Source of the DNA: Thraustochytrium sp. TN22
Lineage: Eukaryota; Sar; Bigyra; Thraustochytrida; Thraustochytriidae
Length of the DNA stretch: 64,000 nucleotides
Assembly: GCA_013306675.1 (NCBI GenBank)
Contig: JABLUY010000173.1
Coordinates: 1-64,000, forward strand
Direction: 5' to 3'
Under the pieces are notes generated by a model. It was not told where the DNA came from. It worked only from the letters and a program-made list of their open reading frames with translations, and made no database searches. Numbering within the stretch: the first letter of the stretch is position 1; each line of letters opens with the position of its first letter. The translations under genes and the position numbers were made by a program. Below are positions 29,329-37,829 of the stretch, piece by piece.

Positions 29329-31476
29329 TCACAGCTTTCGCCCTAGGGTGCCAGAAAGCACAGCGAAAGCGATCAAATGCGCTGGCGCGTGCACAACAAG
29401 GAGCAGCGGCACGTGCATGAGGCCATCCGCCTCGAAGGCCAGGGCCAGAGCCTGCAGCGTCGCGCCCATGTCCGCCGACGCGCCGCCCGCAAGCCCCCAG
29501 GCGCTCGGGTCCGCCACCACGTGTGGCAAGACCAGGATCGCAAGCACCGGGCAGACGAGCAGCCAAAATACGAGCCCAACGAGGAATCCCCCGAGACCCT
29601 GAGCAGGCCGCACATTGGCATAAAAGAGCGAGGTCCAGCACGCCGAAACGAGCGCGAGCGGGTAGTTCACCATACCGACGACTGCGTGCGCCACAATGAG
29701 ACACAGCTGCAGCAGCGGTCGCACCACCTTCCAAAGCTCGTTCGGGCACGCCGGCTGCGCCCGCCGCCGCAGGAGGTACATGACGAGAAAGGCGCAGAGC
29801 GCGGCGAGCCCGGTGGTGTGCGCCGGCTGCCGTAGGCCCCGAGCGCGACCCGTGAGCAAGAAGGCGCCGTAGGCCACGGCGGTCGCCAGCACGCCGATGG
29901 CCGCCAAGATGGCCGCCACCGGGTCGCCCTTGCGCATACTCCACACGTGCAGCGAGCGCGGCCGTGCCTTGTCCGGGCCTACGAGCGCGCTCGCGCCGAC
30001 ACCCGTGCCAGCGGCGCCCGTCTGCGCGCACGCCTGCAACACGCCGAGCAGCAGCGGCGCCAGCGCTAGGACGAGAGAGCCCGAGTACTCGCCAATGCTC
30101 ACGAAGAGGTCCAGGTCGGGGATGATGTAGAGGAAGTAGGACTGGTGGATCTTCTCCTCCAGGTTACTCAGGCTGCGCAGCGTGTGCTCCGTGACGCGCC
30201 CGAGCGCCACACACGCCTGGTTGGGCTGCGCCCAGCGCCGCGCCGGCGACTGCCCATACGCCGTCGCCAGTGAGACCGCGTGTACGTCGTACGGGAGAAG
30301 CTCCGCGTGCAACCCGGTTGGCCCAAACGCCACGCCCTGCATGAAGCGCAGCATCTTCTCCATGCGCCCAAGGTACAGATTCACGGCGGCGCGCGAGGGC
30401 GCCTGCGCGCGGCCCAGCACGGCGCCGGCCGCCTCGTGCAGCGGCGTCGCCAGCTTTGCGCGCGCCGCAGCCAGCACGTCCTCGCCCTGCGCGCCCGTGG
30501 GCCACTGCGTCAGCTTGACGCGGTCCATCGTGGGCCTCGCGTGCATTTTGAGCAGGTGCACCACAACGTTCACCAGGTCCAAGTTTGGCAATAGGCCGTT
30601 GCCACCCGGCACGCGCACGTCGATGGCCTCCGCAAAGTACCCCGGGCCCGGCGCACGATCCGTGTCCAGCACGAGGCCGCCCACCAGCAGGCCGGCGTGC
30701 GACACATTGGCACGGGAGCCGTCCGGCGCCAGGCCGGCGTGGTACCGCTCGGTCCACGTGCGCACGCCGGCGCGATCCCGGGCCACGAGCACCACAAGGT
30801 TCTTGCCAAGCCAGTCGGCGTCCGCCAGCAGCTCCGCGATCGCCAGCGCCAGGCCCACGCTTGAGCAGCCCTCGCCCTCGCCGAGCGACCCGCGCTTCGC
30901 GACCAAGATCATGGCGTCGCGGCGGTCCGCGGCTGCCCGCGGCCGCAGCACGCCAGAGACCTGGCCCAGTGCGTCCACGTGCACGTCCTCGAGGCCGGCG
31001 CGCAGCATCTCGTTCGCGATGACGGCCCCGCGCCGCCCGCCCGCGGCCACGGTCGCTTCCAGCGCGTGCGCGCGGAGCACGTGCGCGTCCGCAAAGGCCG
31101 CGCGGCCTGCGCCGGGACTCAGTGCGTTCTCCGAGAAGTACGTGCCTCTGCACTTGAGCTCGCCCGTCGTGATGCACACCAGCGGAAAGAGGCCGACCCA
31201 CACGAGCCCGAGCACGAAGAGCACGACGCCGACGCGGCCGGCGCGACTCAGGACCGCCTGGACGACGCGCTCCAGCGCCGAGGGCGGCGGCGGCACCGCT
31301 TCCGCTGCCGCTGCCGCCGCCGCCCCCGCGTCCCCGGCCTGCGCCTCTCCGCTGCGCGCCTTGGCGCGGGCGGCGGCCTGCATGCCCGCGTGTGCCGCCG
31401 TCTCGCGCACGATCTCCACGTCGCGCGCGGCGCCGCCAACGCCGCGCCGCTGCCGCGGGCCGGCCGTCGACGCCAT
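29329..31476 (-). CDS. GPAA1: GPI transamidase subunit GAA1
   Basis: 715 residues from ATG 31476. A cytosolic Ala-rich N-terminus precedes a first transmembrane helix (VGVVLFVLGLVWVGLFPLV). A large lumenal domain with an M28 peptidase-like fold follows, and then a cluster of C-terminal helices beginning with the family signature LEEKIHQSYFLYIIP and VSIGEYSG. GAA1 is a core subunit of the ER complex that swaps the C-terminal signal of secreted proteins for a GPI anchor, and it helps recognise the GPI lipid. The subunit is usually 600-650 residues; the extra length is the N-terminus. The window also encodes a small secreted protein with GPI-signal features at 39606. A short upstream frame lies in the presumed 5' UTR. 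Confidence 0.9.
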   Translation of the reverse strand: MASTAGPRQRRGVGGAARDVEIVRETAAHAGMQAAARAKARSGEAQAGDAGAAAAAAAEAVPPPPSALERVVQAVLSRAGRVGVVLFVLGLVWVGLFPLVCITTGELKCRGTYFSENALSPGAGRAAFADAHVLRAHALEATVAAGGRRGAVIANEMLRAGLEDVHVDALGQVSGVLRPRAAADRRDAMILVAKRGSLGEGEGCSSVGLALAIAELLADADWLGKNLVVLVARDRAGVRTWTERYHAGLAPDGSRANVSHAGLLVGGLVLDTDRAPGPGYFAEAIDVRVPGGNGLLPNLDLVNVVVHLLKMHARPTMDRVKLTQWPTGAQGEDVLAAARAKLATPLHEAAGAVLGRAQAPSRAAVNLYLGRMEKMLRFMQGVAFGPTGLHAELLPYDVHAVSLATAYGQSPARRWAQPNQACVALGRVTEHTLRSLSNLEEKIHQSYFLYIIPDLDLFVSIGEYSGSLVLALAPLLLGVLQACAQTGAAGTGVGASALVGPDKARPRSLHVWSMRKGDPVAAILAAIGVLATAVAYGAFLLTGRARGLRQPAHTTGLAALCAFLVMYLLRRRAQPACPNELWKVVRPLLQLCLIVAHAVVGMVNYPLALVSACWTSLFYANVRPAQGLGGFLVGLVFWLLVCPVLAILVLPHVVADPSAWGLAGGASADMGATLQALALAFEADGLMHVPLLLVVHAPAHLIAFAVLSGTLGRKL

Positions 31477-31831
31477 GCCGCTCGCGCCCTGCACCGCCGC
31501 CGCCGCCGCCGCCGCCGCTGTTGCTGCCGCGCTGTTTAGCCTCTGGTCTTGCCAAGGGCGGCGAGCAGCTCAGGCTCGACGAAGATCTCGCCCACGGCCA
31601 TGGTGGCCGCTGCCTTGGACGGGCGCCGCTCTGGCATGATCTCCTCTCACCCAGGTCCAGGAACGAATGTTGCAGGCTTTGAGCGTTGACAAGAGACGAC
31701 TTGATCTGATCTGGCTGACAGTGAGTGATGGTTGTGACAGAGAGAGGTTGGCTAACTTAGAATGTCAAGCGGCGACGTCGGTACTAGCTAGCCAGAGCTA
31801 AGCTTAGAGCTCTAGCTGGCTAGGCCTAGGC
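31477..31831. other. Short intergenic region, GAA1 leader and CTAG cluster
   Basis: Contains the presumed GAA1 5' UTR with the small upstream frame. At 31785-31835 there is a dense cluster of CTAG, AGCT and AGGCCTAGG palindromes next to the stop of the BRCT gene. Confidence 0.5.
31536..31637 (-). promoter_or_regulatory. Possible 33-codon upstream ORF of GAA1
   Basis: ATG at 31637, stop at 31536-31538, 60 bases before the GAA1 start. The peptide (MPERRPSKAA...LGKTRG) is codon-biased like the genes around it. It could lower translation of GAA1 or be a tiny independent gene. Support is only its position and open frame. Confidence 0.3.
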
Positions 31832-32578
31832 CTAGACGGCGTGGTGCGTCTCGCACCACTCGCAGGAGGCCTTGCCGGAGTCATGGCACGAACAGCAGCA
31901 GCCGAGGTCGATTTCGATGACGGGCGCCACGGTGACGTAGTCGTCCTCAGAATCATCGTCGCTTCCGCGCGGCTTGGCGGGCGGCGCGGGCTTGGCTTCC
32001 GGCACCTTTTGCAAAAAGGGCTCGAAAGGGACGATGGCCTTGGCGGCGTGACAAGCGTCCAGAAAGCCAGCAGAGACGACCGGGACGTTATGCTTGAGCG
32101 CCTTGCGCACCTTCTGCGAGCGGCGGCGCACGGCGCGGTCCGAGGCGACGAGAGCGAAGACGCGCTTGTGCAGGATGCCGCTCACGGCGCCACCGGCGCC
32201 GACCACCTGGTCGCGCAGGTCCTCGAAGCTGACCTCGACGTCGTCGGAGCCGTCGTCCTCGTCGTCATCCTCGTCGTCGTTGCTGCGCACGGTGACGCCG
32301 AAGACCTTGCCCTTGAAGAACTTGAGCTTCTTCTGCAGCGCCTGCTTCTCGCCGGCGCGCTCCGCCTCGGCCCCGTCGCCGCCGGCCTTGGCCTTGGCGG
32401 CCTTGGCCTCGGCGGCCTTGCGCCGCTTGCGCTTGCGCCGCTCCTTGGCACGGGTGGCCGCCGGCGCCGGCGCGGCGGGCGGCGCGTCCTCGTCCGAGTC
32501 GGAGTCCGCCAGCACCACGTGCTGCGCGCGGCCGGCGGCGGGCCGGCCGCGCTTGCTGCCGCGCGCGGGCGCCTCCAT
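31832..32578 (-). CDS. BRCT-domain protein with Cys-rich C-terminus
   Basis: 248 residues from ATG 32578 (MEAPARGSKRG). The N-terminus is basic with an acidic DSDSDED patch, followed by a Lys/Ala-rich helix. One BRCT domain lies at about 85-188: FFKGKVFGVTV strand, GGAVSGILHKRVFALVA, and the VPVVSAGFLDACHAAK end with its conserved Trp position replaced by Phe. The tail carries a tight Cys/His cluster (CCCSCH then CEWCETHH) that could bind zinc. BRCT domains read phosphopeptides or poly-ADP-ribose in DNA repair, so a nuclear repair role is likely. The whole architecture is not one I know. Head-to-head with the protease gene. Confidence 0.78.
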   Translation of the reverse strand: MEAPARGSKRGRPAAGRAQHVVLADSDSDEDAPPAAPAPAATRAKERRKRKRRKAAEAKAAKAKAGGDGAEAERAGEKQALQKKLKFFKGKVFGVTVRSNDDEDDDEDDGSDDVEVSFEDLRDQVVGAGGAVSGILHKRVFALVASDRAVRRRSQKVRKALKHNVPVVSAGFLDACHAAKAIVPFEPFLQKVPEAKPAPPAKPRGSDDDSEDDYVTVAPVIEIDLGCCCSCHDSGKASCEWCETHHAV

Positions 32579-32865
32579 CGCGCCGCGCGCGGGCCGCCAG
32601 CCGGGCGTCTGCGCGAGGCCGCGGGTCTGGCGCGGGGCCGAGGCCGGGGCCGTGGGTGGCCCCTGCCGCGCCGCCTTGAACGTGAAGGCGGCGGCCACTG
32701 GCAACCCAACCCGAAGCCAGGCCGCCGGCAGACGCCCAAGCCCTCGCTCGCCGGCGCGCGCGCGGCGAGGAGGGCGGCGGCGGCGGCGGCGGCGGCGGCC
32801 GGGGCGCTCCGGGCCCCTCGGCCCGCGCGGCGCGGGTTCCGCTGCGGCGGCGGCGGGAGGCGACC
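32579..32865. promoter_or_regulatory. Bidirectional promoter between BRCT gene and protease gene
   Basis: 287 bp separate two divergent start codons. The sequence is GC-rich with a GGC-repeat next to the protease start. No TATA-like box is seen. Shared promoter is inferred from spacing only. Confidence 0.5.
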
Positions 32866-34086
32866 ATGGCGGCGGCGCTGGCGGCGCTGGCGGCGCTGGC
32901 GACGCTGGCGACGGCCACGGCGACGGCGGAGGCGGCGACGGGCGGGCAGGGCGGCGAGCCGCTGCACGTGTGGGCGGCGTTCAAGGCGGAGTTTGGGCGC
33001 ACGTACGCGAATGCGTCGCATGAGGAGCAGCACCGCGCCGTGTACGAGGACAACGTGGCGTACATCGCGCGGCGCAACCGCGAGCAGACTTCGTTCAAGC
33101 TGGGCGTGAATGAGTTCGCGGACGTGAGCGCGGAGGACTTTCGCGCGCGGCTCGCGACGACGGTGATGACGCCTGGCCTGCTGCGCTCGCGCGCGCCCTT
33201 CCACTTCGCGGACCGCATGGAGGACCTCCCTGAGCGCGTGGACTGGCGCGAAAAGGGCGCCGTGACGGAGGTCAAGAACCAGGGCCAATGCGGGTCGTGC
33301 TGGGCGTTTGCCACGGTAGCTAGCATGGAGGGCAGGTACGCGATCGCCACGGGCGCGCTGCGTAGCCTGTCGGAGCAGCAGCTGGTGGACTGCTCGGCCG
33401 CGAATGCGGGCTGCTCGGGCGGCAACATCGAGCGCGCTTTCGATTTCATCATCCACAACGGCGGTCTGGATTCGGAGGACGACTACCCGTATGAGGGCGT
33501 TAGGGCGGCCTCCTGCGACGTGGCGCGCGACCGCCGCGTGGTGGCGCGCATCCGCGACTTTCGCGATGTGGAGCCGCACAACGAGCAGCAGCTGCTGGCG
33601 GCCGTGGCGCGTGGTCCCGTGGCCGTGGCCATCGAGGCGGACCAGCGCGACTTTCAATTTTACCAGAGTGGCGTCTTCGACGGCACCTGCGGCGATAAGG
33701 TCGACCACGGCGTCACCGTGGTGGGCTACACAGAGGATGCCTGGATCGTGCGCAACTCGTGGGGTTCCTCGTGGGGCGACGAGGGCTACATTTACATTAA
33801 GCGCGGGCTCTCCTCCCGTACGCACCCGGCCGGCCTGTGTGGCATTTTGACGGCGCCCAGCTACCCGCTGGTGGGCGACCATGACCCTGTCCCGCTACCG
33901 GACCCAACGCCAGGCCCGCAATTGCCTTGCGACTGCACGTCCTCTTGCGAGTCCATGTGCAACCAGTTCGGCATGAAGTGTTGCTCTGGCAAGGGCGGCA
34001 ACTGCAACTGCCAGCCGCCGCGCGACACCTGCTGCGACTACGGCATGGACCCCTGGCAACTACTGCAGGAGCAGCAGTCTCTCTAG
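32866..34086 (+). CDS. Papain-like cysteine protease (C1A) with Cys-rich tail
   Basis: 406 residues. Signal peptide about 1-23, then an I29 inhibitor prodomain (WAAFKAEFGRTY, LGVNEFAD). The mature papain domain starts near LPERVDWREKGAV (about 121). Catalytic residues are Gln139, Cys145 (QCGSCWAF), His281 (DHGVTVVGY) and Asn297 (NSWGSSWGDEG). A Pro-rich hinge leads to a C-terminal segment with about twelve Cys (350-395; CDCTSSC, KCCSGKGGNC, DTCCDYGMDPW), similar in style to the granulin domain of some plant and protist cathepsins but not a clear match. The enzyme should be made as a zymogen and act in the lysosome/vacuole or outside the cell. All key residues are present. Confidence 0.95.
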   Translation: MAAALAALAALATLATATATAEAATGGQGGEPLHVWAAFKAEFGRTYANASHEEQHRAVYEDNVAYIARRNREQTSFKLGVNEFADVSAEDFRARLATTVMTPGLLRSRAPFHFADRMEDLPERVDWREKGAVTEVKNQGQCGSCWAFATVASMEGRYAIATGALRSLSEQQLVDCSAANAGCSGGNIERAFDFIIHNGGLDSEDDYPYEGVRAASCDVARDRRVVARIRDFRDVEPHNEQQLLAAVARGPVAVAIEADQRDFQFYQSGVFDGTCGDKVDHGVTVVGYTEDAWIVRNSWGSSWGDEGYIYIKRGLSSRTHPAGLCGILTAPSYPLVGDHDPVPLPDPTPGPQLPCDCTSSCESMCNQFGMKCCSGKGGNCNCQPPRDTCCDYGMDPWQLLQEQQSL

Positions 34087-34258
34087 GCATGAAGCGAGAA
34101 TGAGGAGATGATGGCTCATGATTTTCCTGCTGTGCCAAACGCTCTAGCGCGTAGAAGGGGCATGCAACCCTGCACATGACATTGCTGCGCAGAATCAAGA
34201 CATTACTGCAAACTCAGCAAGGGTCGGCTTTGCTTTTGTGTGTGGCGAATGGGGAGTT

Positions 34259-34521
34259 GCTTGCTCTGGTATTGCCAAAATCACTCTTTTCGCATTATTG
34301 CTGGTACCCTACCATCGTGTGACGGAGTCATGACCGCCAGAGTGAGCGACCGAGGTCATCCAGCTGTGATAGGCGCGACCAGATCCCAGATTCGGTGCAA
34401 ACGTTGCGCAGCTTGCTCTGGTATTGCCAAAATCACTCTTTTCGCATTATTGCTGATACCCTACCATTGTGTGACGGAGTCATGACCGCCAGAGTGAGCG
34501 ACCGAGGTCATCCAGCCGTGA
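34259..34521. repeat. 111-bp direct duplication in the 34.1-34.6 kb intergenic region
   Basis: 34259-34369 and 34411-34521 are near-identical (four differing bases by eye), spaced with a period of 152. The unit contains GGTATTGCCAAAATCACTC and GTGAGCGACCGAGGTCATCC. It is AT-richer than surrounding genes. Confidence 0.88.
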
Positions 34522-34593
34522 CTCATCGAAAAAAGAATCACCACTCAGCTTCCGTCTTACTTGTTTACACCGAATCTGGGATCTGGTCGCGCC
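34372..34593. repeat. 31-bp inverted repeat enclosing one copy of the duplication
   Basis: 34372-34402 (GGCGCGACCAGATCCCAGAT...) pairs with 34563-34593 in inverted orientation with one mismatch. The 222-bp unit between the outer edges could be a small non-autonomous element or fold as a hairpin. No clear target-site duplication is seen. The right arm ends 18 bp before the next gene's stop codon. Confidence 0.8.
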
Positions 34594-34611
34594 TGTTGCG
34601 CGTTGAACCAC

Positions 34612-35631
34612 TTACGCCGGCATGACATTGAGCATGCGCTTGGAAAAGCTCTTCCAGTACTTGCTGAAGGCCTTGATGTCGGACTTGCTGCTCTCGTGCT
34701 GGTTGAGCTCGTCGCGCATGGCGCGGAGCAGATTGAACTCGGCGTCGAAGAGCTCGGCCAGCTCGGGGCAGGTGATGATGTTGTGAGCATCATTGTCGAA
34801 GTCCTTGACGCTGGCGAGCACCTTGCTCTTGCCGATCTGGTACTGCTCCTCCTCGTGGTCCATCCTGCGCTCACGCTTGTCCGGGTTGGTATGACCCTCG
34901 GTGGTGGCAGTCTTGCTCTTGCGGCGCTGGCGGTCCTTGCCGTCGCGGTGGTGCAGCGTGTCAGTGCGAAGCTGCTTGATCTCCTTGGCGCGCGAGTTGA
35001 TGTGCTTGAGAGAGGTGTACCCACCGGCCGCCGAGATGGCGCGGTCGATGCGGCCGCTCGCGTTCATGACGTCCTCCGGCATGCTGCGGCCGCGGCGGTC
35101 AAAGTTCTTGGCCTTCTCCTGGAGATGCGCGCACCTGCGCATGGCCTGGTTCATGTCCTTGAGCGCGAACTGGACGCGCTTGTGCATCTTGATGAAGTGC
35201 TCCCACTCCTCCTTGTCGGCCTGCGACGGCTCCGTGAAGTTCGAGTGAAAGTGCCGCTGCTTCCACTGCTTGGTGCGCTGCCAAAAGCCCGGGTGCTCCA
35301 GCTTGCGCGTGGCGTGCATGCCGTCCTCCTCAGTCATGGCATGCTGGTGCGTGGACGCGCTCGTCTGTGCCTGCGCCTGCGCGTGCGGCTCGCTTTCGAG
35401 GTGCTCGTGGTCGTGCTCCTCGGCCTTGAGGGCGGTCTGCTCGTCCCCGTGAGTCGAATCCTCATCCGCGGTCATGCTGTCCTCACTCAGCTTGCTCTCT
35501 TGCGGCTGCGCCTCGCTCGCGATGGCCGAGTTCTCCTGGTGCGCCTGCTGCTCCTTGTTCAGGCCGGCATGCTGCGACTTGCTGTAGCCGCCGTCGTCCG
35601 TGTACGTGTCGTTGTCATGGTTGGCCAGCAT
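34612..35631 (-). CDS. Hypothetical charged helical protein
   Basis: 339 residues from ATG 35631 (MLANHDNDTYTDDGG). The first 120 residues are acidic, Gln/Glu/His-rich and probably disordered. From about 120 there is a helical region (PGFWQRTKQWKQRHFHSNF; EWEHFIKMHKRVQFALKDMNQAMRRC; CPELAELFDAEFNLLRAMRDEL; AFSKYWKSFSKRMLNVMPA) whose long amphipathic helices resemble a BAR-type or other coiled-coil fold. I cannot name the family. The frame stays open to another ATG at 36054, adding 141 Arg/Ser-rich residues of different composition, so I prefer the inner start. Confidence 0.62.
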   Translation of the reverse strand: MLANHDNDTYTDDGGYSKSQHAGLNKEQQAHQENSAIASEAQPQESKLSEDSMTADEDSTHGDEQTALKAEEHDHEHLESEPHAQAQAQTSASTHQHAMTEEDGMHATRKLEHPGFWQRTKQWKQRHFHSNFTEPSQADKEEWEHFIKMHKRVQFALKDMNQAMRRCAHLQEKAKNFDRRGRSMPEDVMNASGRIDRAISAAGGYTSLKHINSRAKEIKQLRTDTLHHRDGKDRQRRKSKTATTEGHTNPDKRERRMDHEEEQYQIGKSKVLASVKDFDNDAHNIITCPELAELFDAEFNLLRAMRDELNQHESSKSDIKAFSKYWKSFSKRMLNVMPA

Positions 35632-36486
35632 CGTGCAGCTTGCGGGCGGTGTTCTTGCTTTGCTTTGGTGTAAAAGGGCGGCTTCTCGATCTCCAACGTT
35701 TTGGGTCTGCTCCCGGTTGGCCGCGTCCGCCGCCGTCGTGAGCACATGCTCTGCACGGGGGGGATAGCGACCGAGCTTCAGCGCAGAAGTCTCGACCCCG
35801 TGCACCGCAACACCGCAACTACCAAGCGGCTTCTCGAGCCCACTGCAGGCTCCGCTTCGCTCGGCGGCGTCATGAAGCGGCGACCACTGGCAGCGAAGCG
35901 CACCGAAGCGGGCGGGAAGCCTGGCCGAGATGGAGGCGGAAAGGAGGCCTGGCCTGCTGGCCGCGGGCCGGGAGTCGAGGCGAGAGCCAGAGGACCTTTC
36001 AGACTCGGACGGCGTGCCGCGCCGCCGACCACGGGCGCGGCGCTGCAAGGTCATAGCAGGGGGTGCGGATCAATCGTCCGCACGCCCGCACGCTCGTGAC
36101 GGGACTTTCCGGGGCAGGGGACAGCGCGCGCGCGCGCGCCGCTGGCTACGCGAGAAAAGAAAGAAAGGAGTCAGCGAGGAACCGCGCGCCGTGGCCTACC
36201 AGCTTGCGCTCAGCAGCCCTCAGCAGCGCTCAGCAACACGACCGCGCGTTCTCGCACAGGCTCGCACAGTCCGAGTCACTCCGCCTTGCTCCGCCTTGCT
36301 CCACTGCAGTCGGCGACTCGGACCTCCGAGGCGGAGCCTCTCCACAGTTCCAGGTCTCGCCTTGCGCCCGCAGTCGTGTTGCTGTGGACGCTTGCGTCCG
36401 GCCGTCGTGGGATGACAACGCCTGTCACCGACCCAGGCGCATTCTTCACTGGCACTGTCACTCACGGCGACAGTGGCGTACCGGAA
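35632..36486. other. Intergenic region, possible N-terminal extension
   Basis: 35632-36054 is open in frame with the gene to its left and may be its leader or N-terminus. 36055-36486 is unique sequence with CACAGGCTCGCACAG and GCTCCGCCTT short repeats, and no supported gene. Confidence 0.4.
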
Positions 36487-37317
36487 TCAGACCACACTGG
36501 CAGAAGCCAGCACCGCCGACCGCCGTGAGGGCTCCAGGAGGGTCATGAGCCTTAGCGCCACGGCGAGAAGCGCGAACACCAGCAGCAACGCGAGCACGCG
36601 GCGGGCACGTGTGACGACGGCTGCGGCGCGAGAGCCAGAGAATCCAGCTCCGAATCCGAGCGGGACGTGCTGAAGCCCTGCACCGCCGCCGCATGGGTGG
36701 GCGCCGTCATGGCTGCTCTGACTGCCGCTCCGGTCGAAGCGCAACACGTGGACGCCCTCGCGCTGCGCCACAGACGCCGCCTCATTCGCGCAAGCCGTGC
36801 TGGCGCCAGGCAGGTACAGCTTGCCCTTGTACGGGTCGAACACGAAAACGTCCGCGTCCAGGCTTCGCAGGAGCTTGCGCCAGAGGTCCGGCGTCTCCCC
36901 GTGGCTCCGCAGCTCCAGGCCTTGATCCGTGCGTAGCATGTGCAGAGTCACGACGTGGCCCGACGCTGACCCTTGGGCGCCCTCGTGAATCGCCTCGGTT
37001 TCTTCTTCTTGGTGAGCATTGTCGCTCAGCGTCGCGGACGGCGGCCCGAGCCCAGCAAAGTACATGACATACGAGTTCCACGGCGCAGCGGCCTCGCGCT
37101 CAGCCACGAGCTGCGCTTCGTCACGGACCGTGTCGAGCGCCTCGCCCGCGTGAGCTAGGCGCACGTCCTCCACGCCCTCTTGGCGGTAGCCCAGCAAGTG
37201 GCCCAGCCGGCGGCGCAGCTCGCCCACCGTGAGCATGGCGTCGGCGCTCGGCTCGAGCGCAAGCGCGAAGGCCTCGCCCTCGGGGCCGCGCACGCGTACC
37301 AAGGCCGGCGGCGCCAT
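36487..37317 (-). CDS. Ubiquitin-like-fold protein with C-terminal membrane anchor
   Basis: 276 residues. The N-terminal 70 residues look like a ubiquitin-like fold: strand ALVRVRGPEGEAFALALEP, helix TVGELRRRLGHLLG, VEDVRLAHAGEALD. The middle has a HVVTLHMLR strand and an FVFDPYKGKLYLPG segment without known match. A single hydrophobic helix near the C-terminus (VLALLLVFALLAVALRLMTLL) is followed by a short tail, so it is probably tail-anchored with the ubiquitin-like part in the cytosol. HERP-like ER proteins share that layout, but I see no closer evidence. Start is the only nearby ATG. Confidence 0.6.
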   Translation of the reverse strand: MAPPALVRVRGPEGEAFALALEPSADAMLTVGELRRRLGHLLGYRQEGVEDVRLAHAGEALDTVRDEAQLVAEREAAAPWNSYVMYFAGLGPPSATLSDNAHQEEETEAIHEGAQGSASGHVVTLHMLRTDQGLELRSHGETPDLWRKLLRSLDADVFVFDPYKGKLYLPGASTACANEAASVAQREGVHVLRFDRSGSQSSHDGAHPCGGGAGLQHVPLGFGAGFSGSRAAAVVTRARRVLALLLVFALLAVALRLMTLLEPSRRSAVLASASVV

Positions 37318-37829
37318 CCTGGCCTGCCAATTGCAGTCGTCCGCCCGCGCCGTCCTGCTGGTTGTGGTTGGCGCTGCGCCGCCTTGAATTTGAATTCTGA
37401 AAGTTTGAGTCCAGGCTCTCTAGCTAGCTAGCTGGGCTGGGCTGCTGTGAGTGAGGACTCATCAGAGACCCAAACCATTTTCAAACCCAAAGGGTTTGGG
37501 TCCTCATCAGAGACCCAAACCCTTTTCAAACCCAAAGGGTTTGGGTCGCTAGCTAGCTAGCTAGCTAGCTCTAGCTTGGCAGATGGTCTTTGATGCGGGT
37601 CGCTAGCGAGATGGTTCAGGATGCAACTCGCGATCCAGCTTGCCTGTTGGTCCATGATTCATCTACTTGCCAGCTGGAAAGACCAAAAGCAAAAGGTGAT
37701 GGGGCGCCAACACGCGATCGAGCTTGCCACTTGCCTGATCGATCTGATTCTCAAAGTTTCTATCTTGCCAGTTGGTTCACGATTCAAATGGTTCATCAAC
37801 GATTCAACATATGGTAGTAGACGCATCCG
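37318..37829. other. Intergenic region with palindromic tandem repeat
   Basis: Holds CTAG runs at 37420-37435 and 37548-37575 and, between them, the 45-bp repeats listed next. 37580-37829 is unique, AT-richer sequence without a gene. Confidence 0.5.
37458..37547. repeat. 45-bp tandem repeat (two units) with internal hairpins
   Basis: Units at 37458 and 37503 differ by one or two bases. Each contains GACCCAAACC...GGTTTGGGTC arms and an inner AAACCCAAAGGGTTT palindrome, so each can form a stem-loop in DNA or RNA. It is located between two genes whose 5' and 3' ends face it. Confidence 0.85.
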
